A stretch of DNA of 9,714 nucleotides from an uncultured Megasphaera sp. (GTDB taxonomy: Bacteria > Bacillota > Negativicutes > Veillonellales > Megasphaeraceae). Below, in pieces: positions 6,510-9,714 of this stretch. Each line of letters starts with the position of its first letter. Position 1 is the stretch's first letter. A model generated the notes under the pieces. It was not told the origin of the DNA and searched no databases. It saw only the letters and a list, made by a program, of their open reading frames with translations. Both the position numbers and the translations under genes were made by a program. The stretch spans positions 1-9,714 of the forward strand of contig NZ_CATWFF010000077.1 in assembly GCF_958350005.1 (NCBI RefSeq), in the 5' to 3' direction.

Positions 6510-8012
6510 CTAGGGCATCTGTGTTCCCCTGGTAATACGCCAGATGGCAATGGTCCGGGCCGCTTCCATATACTCCTGAAAGGCATCATCATACAGATGA
6601 GATTGTTCTTCCATAACGCCATCTGCCCAGACCAGGCGGTGATTAAAGGCACGGTGCGATCTCATCAGCGGCGGCAGGAGCGATTCGTAGGTACTGCCTT
6701 CCGGCAGAATCAGCTCGGCCAGGGTCGGTGCAATCTGCAGCTGACTGCCGGCTGTATCGTCATCAAAAAGCGTCGTCGACACACCATCACCGTATATATA
6801 GCAAGGGATACCACTTAATACTTCCAGCGGCACGTCCTGGGCAAAGCTGAAGCGTTCCGCATGGTCACCGGTTACGACGAACAATGCCGACGGGTCCTGT
6901 TGCTGTACCTGCTGAATAAACCGTCCCATAGCCTGGTCGGCATACCAGATATGGCCGAGCTGATCCATCGTTTTCGCATCAGACGGGACAGACGACGGCA
7001 AGGCAGCCTGCACTGCGCTGCGGGGAAAGCCTTTGCTGTCTACATCAAAGGAAAAGGGCGGGTGGTTCGTCGTCGTCAGGATAAAATGAAACGTATCTTC
7101 TTCATCCGGATGGGCCGCCATATACTGGCGGACAGCCTGAAACAGAGATTCATCGGATACGCCCCACGACGACTGGCCGTCGGCATGGCTCATTTCATCG
7201 GCACCGTGAAATTCATCAAATCCTTCACGCCGGGAAAAGGCGCCAACATCCTGCCAGCTCCGCATGCCGCCATACCAGAATACGGTCTTATACCCCATGC
7301 GCTTCATGACCGCGCCTATTCCCAGCTGATCCACATCGCCGCCGCGTCCCATGACATAATTGGGATACATGCCTACATCGGGAATCCCTAATACCAGGGC
7401 ATTGACAGCGCCGATAGTTCCGTTGCTGTCTGCTAAAAACCGGTATGTATGAGCGCCATTGGCTTCCAGAAACTCCCCGGTCTTAGCCAGTCCCAGGCTG
7501 CGGTATGGCGAAAGGAGCGGCCAAAGGGCATAATTTTCTCCCAGTATCAGCACGACCTGACGGGGCCGGACGGCCAGAGACGGTCCTTTCGTCTGGCGGG
7601 TAAAGGCCTCGTCAATCGTATGGGCCTGAGCATTCCCGCCAAGGGTTACAATGGCCTGCTGCAGTTCTGCTGCCGAAATAGGTCGGAGCGCTTTTTTATA
7701 GGCCCGCCGGTACGTGGAATAGGCCCGGTACAGGGCCTGGCCATCATCAAGAACAGCTTCATTCAGTAAATGATTGGGCGTACGGGCCGCACTTTCCCAG
7801 GGCACGCCCGTTGCCATGCTGAAGCCGCCGCCAAAACGGCAGAAAACAGCGAACACAGGCAGCAGAACAAGGACACAGGCAGTAACACTTCGAATATGCC
7901 GCGACGGTATCCACGTACGGGTGTGGGCAAGTTTATACCAGATAAAGATACACAGTCCAGCCAGGCATACAGCGCCAGCCAGTCTGGGGACAAGCTGATA
8001 CTGCTGAAGCAT
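6510..8012 (-). CDS. 3' fragment of the LtaS-like gene: last two membrane segments and catalytic domain
   Basis: Open frame of 500 residues from the first ATG at 8012. That ATG has no good ribosome binding site, so it is unlikely to be a natural start. Hydrophobic segments lie at about 9-27 and 43-59. The catalytic domain starts near 150 (RQVVLILGEN). By analogy with S. aureus LtaS, Glu159 is a metal ligand, Thr199 in SNGTIGAVNAL the nucleophile, His317 in TTTNHPPF a substrate ligand, and Asp382-His383 in VTGDHAER metal ligands. GFDEFHGADE (264-273) and WYADQAMGRFIQQ (356-368) are typical of the family. All catalytic residues are present, so the reading frame is the only visible defect. Residue roles are inferred by eye. 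Confidence 0.75.
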   Translation of the reverse strand: MLQQYQLVPRLAGAVCLAGLCIFIWYKLAHTRTWIPSRHIRSVTACVLVLLPVFAVFCRFGGGFSMATGVPWESAARTPNHLLNEAVLDDGQALYRAYSTYRRAYKKALRPISAAELQQAIVTLGGNAQAHTIDEAFTRQTKGPSLAVRPRQVVLILGENYALWPLLSPYRSLGLAKTGEFLEANGAHTYRFLADSNGTIGAVNALVLGIPDVGMYPNYVMGRGGDVDQLGIGAVMKRMGYKTVFWYGGMRSWQDVGAFSRREGFDEFHGADEMSHADGQSSWGVSDESLFQAVRQYMAAHPDEEDTFHFILTTTNHPPFSFDVDSKGFPRSAVQAALPSSVPSDAKTMDQLGHIWYADQAMGRFIQQVQQQDPSALFVVTGDHAERFSFAQDVPLEVLSGIPCYIYGDGVSTTLFDDDTAGSQLQIAPTLAELILPEGSTYESLLPPLMRSHRAFNHRLVWADGVMEEQSHLYDDAFQEYMEAARTIAIWRITRGTQMP

Positions 8013-8425
8013 GGTCTGCCAGATGGCCTGCCATCATCCTTCATCCCGTTAAATATCATAATGTTAAAAGAAGACTGAAACGCCTGATAATAGGGAATTC
8101 GTATCATAAATAACAAAGCCATGACAGCCGTAGCCAGGCAGCCCCAATACAGGCGAATCCGTTCAGCAGGCCACGCGCTCCAACACGTTCCAGGCAGGGT
8201 AGCCAACAAAAAGGGAACGGCCGTAAGTACTGCCGCCGTTTTCAGGCTGATGCGCAGCCCCAGCCACAGGGCATAGCCAATATCCGCTCCGGAAGCGCTG
8301 CTTACCTGTCCGGAATACAGGACCAGAAACGCTACCCGAAAGACCATGAGCAGGAATTCCATATACCAGAACCATTTCAAATCCTGCTGTATATACCGTA
8401 AAAATCGTACTGCCACGTACTGCAT
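7763..8425 (-). CDS. 5' fragment of the LtaS-like gene: membrane domain
   Basis: Open frame of 220 codons as the sequence stands. Residues 1-131 are genuine: three hydrophobic segments (about 20-40, 49-78 and 92-112) and then the conserved-looking YYQAFQSSFNIMIFNGMKDD. From residue 132 on (GRPSGRPCFSS and beyond) the frame runs out of phase over the catalytic gene and ends at 7763; its Ser/Arg/Cys/Pro composition is typical of out-of-frame translation. If translated as is, the product would be a membrane stub with no catalytic domain. Confidence 0.6.
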   Translation of the reverse strand: MQYVAVRFLRYIQQDLKWFWYMEFLLMVFRVAFLVLYSGQVSSASGADIGYALWLGLRISLKTAAVLTAVPFLLATLPGTCWSAWPAERIRLYWGCLATAVMALLFMIRIPYYQAFQSSFNIMIFNGMKDDGRPSGRPCFSSISLSPDWLALYAWLDCVSLSGINLPTPVRGYRRGIFEVLLPVSLFCCLCSLFSAVLAAASAWQRACPGKVRPVRPIIY

Positions 8426-8439
8426 CTCCTCTCCTGCCT

Positions 8440-8454
8440 GTAAGCCGGGCTTAC
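8440..8454. repeat. Perfect 15-base palindrome upstream of the LtaS-like gene
   Basis: GTAAGCC and GGCTTAC flank a single G. It lies 15-29 bases before the ATG at 8425, inside the predicted leader and just upstream of the ribosome binding site, so it could be a repressor site or a small RNA hairpin affecting translation. Confidence 0.5.
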
Positions 8455-8508
8455 CAGCCTGCAGCCAGACACGACACAGGCACTGTATGCCAATGTTAAA
8501 CCGGCCTT

Positions 8509-8536
8509 ATTATAGCAGATTATTTGCCGGTGTAAC
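8509..8536 (-). promoter_or_regulatory. Promoter of the LtaS-like gene
   Basis: On the minus strand a perfect TATAAT (8514-8509) is preceded by TGC, giving an extended -10. GTTACA (8536-8531), matching four of six consensus bases, lies 16 bases further upstream. The leader would be about 75 bases long. The -35 box overlaps the left arm of the inverted repeat at 8534-8566. Confidence 0.65.
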
Positions 8537-8566
8537 AGGTATTTTTTTACAGGATACATACCTGTT
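8534..8566. repeat. Inverted repeat with three half-sites, candidate operator
   Basis: AACAGGTAT (8534-8542) and ATACCTGTT (8558-8566) are perfect 9-base inverted copies. A third related half-site, ACAGG (8549-8553), can instead pair with CCTGT (8561-8565). The left arm covers the -35 box of the LtaS-like gene. On the plus strand TTTTTG follows the right arm, so it also looks like a weak terminator, but no plus-strand gene lies upstream. I favour a regulator binding site. Confidence 0.5.
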
Positions 8567-8636
8567 TTTGACAGATACTTTACCATATATACACCCTATT
8601 CCCTGTTTCACAGCACTCCCTGCGACAGGAGTTGCG

Positions 8637-8665
8637 CTGACCGACAAAATACAGTACCATATACA
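8637..8665 (+). promoter_or_regulatory. Candidate promoter of the yfcE-like gene
   Basis: CTGACC (8637-8642) and TATACA (8660-8665) are 17 bases apart, each matching four of six consensus bases. The start of transcription would be near 8672, about 26 bases before the ATG. A better -35, TTGACA at 8568-8573, has no -10 at a normal distance. Confidence 0.35.
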
Positions 8666-8697
8666 GGAAGAAAGGTTATATAAGGAGGTACAATTCA

Positions 8698-9249
8698 ATG
8701 AAATATCTCATTGCTTCTGATATTCATGGCTCTGCCTATTACTGCCGTCTGCTCATGGAACAGGCCGAAACGGAACGGGCCGATGCCATTTTGCTGCTGG
8801 GCGACCTCCTCTACCACGGGCCGCGCAATGCTCTTCCCAGGGACTACGATCCCAAAACGGTGATTACCATGCTCAATGAATGGAAAAATACGCTGTTTTG
8901 CGTTCGCGGCAACTGTGACAGTGAAGTCGATCAAATGGTGCTGGAATTCCCCATTATGGCAGAGTATGCTATCTTTTCGGCAGGATCGCACCTGATGTTT
9001 GCCACACACGGCCACATATACAACACGTATCAGCTGCCGCCCCTGCCGGAACAGGCCATCCTGCTCCACGGACACACGCACATCCCGGCATGGGAGCCTT
9101 TTGGCTGCGGCCAGTACTACCTGAATCCCGGCTCCGTATCGCTGCCAAAAGACCATACGCCCCACAGCTATATGACCTGGGACGACCAGACCTTTACGTG
9201 GAAAGACGTCACTACCGGAAAGGCCTTCCATTCCCTGACGCTTCCCTGA
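8698..9249 (+). CDS. YfcE/MJ0936-type metallophosphoesterase
   Basis: Small cytoplasmic dinuclear-metal phosphodiesterase of the calcineurin-like superfamily; 183 residues, against 184 for E. coli YfcE. All metal-binding motifs are visible: SDIHG with Asp8 and His10, LLLGDLLYHGPRN with Asp36, RGNCDSEVD with Asn72, ATHGH with His104, and LHGHTHIP with His124, His126 and His128. NPGSVSLPKD (143-152) is the usual late motif. Family members cleave model phosphodiesters in vitro; the natural substrate is unclear. AAGGAGG lies about nine bases before the ATG. It is divergent from the LtaS-like gene and convergent with the PepSY gene, and appears to be a single-gene transcript ending at the long hairpin. 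Confidence 0.93.
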   Translation: MKYLIASDIHGSAYYCRLLMEQAETERADAILLLGDLLYHGPRNALPRDYDPKTVITMLNEWKNTLFCVRGNCDSEVDQMVLEFPIMAEYAIFSAGSHLMFATHGHIYNTYQLPPLPEQAILLHGHTHIPAWEPFGCGQYYLNPGSVSLPKDHTPHSYMTWDDQTFTWKDVTTGKAFHSLTLP

Positions 9250-9252
9250 TAC

Positions 9253-9340
9253 AAAAAAAGACTGGCCTCCTGCACTCCCTGCCAATATCAGACCTGCATC
9301 TGACAACCCGGCAGACCATGCAGCGGCCAGTCTTTTATAT
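9253..9340. terminator. Long tiered bidirectional terminator hairpin
   Basis: AAAAGACTGGCC (9256-9267) and GGCCAGTCTTTT (9325-9336) form a perfect 12-bp base stem. Inside it are CTGCA (9270-9274) with TGCAG (9319-9323), CTGCC (9279-9283) with GGCAG (9310-9314), and TCAGA (9288-9292) with TCTGA (9299-9303), each tier separated by short internal loops. A T-run follows the base stem on both strands: TTTTATAT on plus, seven T on minus. It can therefore end both the yfcE-like gene and the PepSY gene. An arm-to-arm length of 81 bases is long for a plain terminator. Confidence 0.8.
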
Positions 9341-9354
9341 ACTATTATATGTCC

Positions 9355-9663
9355 TTATCTGCGGTGATGGCGGCCATGATTATGGTGTTCATCGCGGTAT
9401 TCAATATCCCGTTCAATGATTTTCCCTGTTTCCGCATCAATGGTGACTTCGCCGTCCCAGATCTCAGGCGTGCTGAATTCTACGGAATATACAGCATATC
9501 CGTCGTCCCGATCGCGGTCTACATCATAAACCGTTGCACCGGGGTATTCTTTCAATACCAGATTCTGCGCATCCTGCGCGCTAATATTGGCAAATGCGGC
9601 AGCAGCGCCCAAAGCGGTAACAACGCTGGCCAAAGTCAGTATACGTGCAAATGATGATTTCAT
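9355..9663 (-). CDS. Exported PepSY-domain protein with His-rich tail
   Basis: Small secreted or periplasmic protein of 102 residues. Residues 1-25 form a signal peptide (Lys2, Arg7, Ala/Leu core, AFA cleavage site before Asn26). Residues 27-85 are one PepSY domain: ISAQDAQNLVLKEYPGATV at the start and VTIDAETGKII at 73-83 are the two signature halves, with a strand pattern between them. PepSY domains occur in peptidase propeptides and as free-standing exported proteins, where they are thought to inhibit proteases or act as binding modules; the role here is unknown. The tail holds five histidines within eight residues (93, 94, 96, 99, 100) plus arginines, a possible metal-binding end. AGGAGG lies ten bases before the ATG at 9663. 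It ends just past the shared terminator. Its promoter is at or beyond the right edge. Confidence 0.88.
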   Translation of the reverse strand: MKSSFARILTLASVVTALGAAAAFANISAQDAQNLVLKEYPGATVYDVDRDRDDGYAVYSVEFSTPEIWDGEVTIDAETGKIIERDIEYRDEHHNHGRHHRR

Positions 9664-9714
9664 AGTGGTATATCCTCCTGTAACGGTATAGTGTACTTGA
9701 TGAGTATATTATGC
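9664..9714 (-). promoter_or_regulatory. Leader of the PepSY gene, reaching the window edge
   Basis: On the minus strand AGGAGG at 9679-9674 is the ribosome binding site. TATACT (in AATATACTC) and TACACT are possible -10 boxes, but the matching -35 would be at or beyond the right edge, so no promoter can be assigned. Confidence 0.35.

Larger units (their letters stand above)
6510..8425 (-). pseudogene. LtaS-like membrane phosphoglycerol transferase/sulfatase gene, frameshifted
   Basis: Two same-strand reading frames together encode one LtaS/MdoB-type protein of the alkaline-phosphatase superfamily: an N-terminal membrane domain and an extracytoplasmic sulfatase-like catalytic domain that moves phosphoglycerol from phosphatidylglycerol onto an acceptor. 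The first frame runs from the ATG at 8425 through three membrane segments to FNIMIFNGMKDD; the second picks up as WQAIWQTMLQQYQ at 8033, in the other frame, where an in-frame TGA blocks upstream extension. Adding one base between 8033 and 8032 would join them into about 638 residues with five membrane segments, the usual LtaS layout. The cause could be a real deletion or a sequencing error. AGGAG lies five bases before the ATG at 8425. In a diderm Negativicute the acceptor would not obviously be lipoteichoic acid; a polysaccharide is one possibility. Confidence 0.85.

Noticed and set aside
6410..6652. N-terminal extension of the peroxiredoxin to 234 residues
   Set aside because: The extra residues match nothing in the family, overlap the LtaS-like gene, and the ribosome binding site points to 6409.
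8025..8045. Programmed ribosomal frameshift in the LtaS-like gene
   Set aside because: The GATGATGGC context is not a slippery heptamer, repairing the shift requires re-pairing with no codon match, and no stimulatory structure is evident; a deletion or sequence error is simpler.
8346..8720. Small open frames on both strands in the 8426-8697 intergenic region
   Set aside because: They cross promoters and repeats, lack ribosome binding sites and have no coding character; the region reads as a divergent control region.
1..9714. CRISPR arrays, tRNA/rRNA genes, insertion sequences, attachment sites
   Set aside because: I looked for regularly spaced direct repeats, cloverleaf-like segments and transposase motifs and saw none.

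Overview
The window looks like ordinary chromosome from a Firmicutes lineage, most likely a diderm Negativicute of the Megasphaera/Veillonellaceae type. That placement is an impression from protein style (LeuRS, Lgt, the LtaS-like membrane sulfatase, the GH18 protein) and from strong AGGAGG-type ribosome binding sites; no database search was possible. I see no mobile element, phage gene, CRISPR array, tRNA or rRNA.

Layout, left to right. (1) Minus strand: a NUDIX hydrolase of the CoA-diphosphatase (NudL/UPF0035) type cut by the left edge (1-565), an intrinsic terminator (590-624), leucyl-tRNA synthetase leuS (646-3129) with a near-consensus promoter set in the end of its upstream neighbour, and a secreted GH18-type glycosidase (3209-4885). 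(2) A divergent intergenic region (4886-5024) with nested inverted repeats. (3) Plus strand: lgt, prolipoprotein diacylglyceryl transferase (5025-5822, TTG start), then a terminator. (4) Minus strand: a bacterioferritin comigratory protein/PrxQ peroxiredoxin (5948-6409) and, upstream of it, an LtaS-like membrane phosphoglycerol transferase (6510-8425) broken into two frames by an apparent one-base deletion near 8032/8033. (5) A 272-bp divergent control region (8426-8697) with a promoter, inverted repeats and a palindrome. (6) Plus strand: a YfcE-type metallophosphoesterase (8698-9249). (7) A long, tiered bidirectional hairpin terminator (9253-9340). (8) Minus strand: a small exported PepSY protein (9355-9663).

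The genes do not form one pathway. Several act on or at the envelope (GH18 glycosidase, Lgt, LtaS-like enzyme, exported PepSY protein); the others are housekeeping (LeuRS, NUDIX, YfcE) or oxidative defence (Bcp). The items most worth a second look are the frameshifted LtaS-like gene, the long tiered hairpin between yfcE and the PepSY gene, and the inverted-repeat control regions. I found no convincing new multi-gene system.
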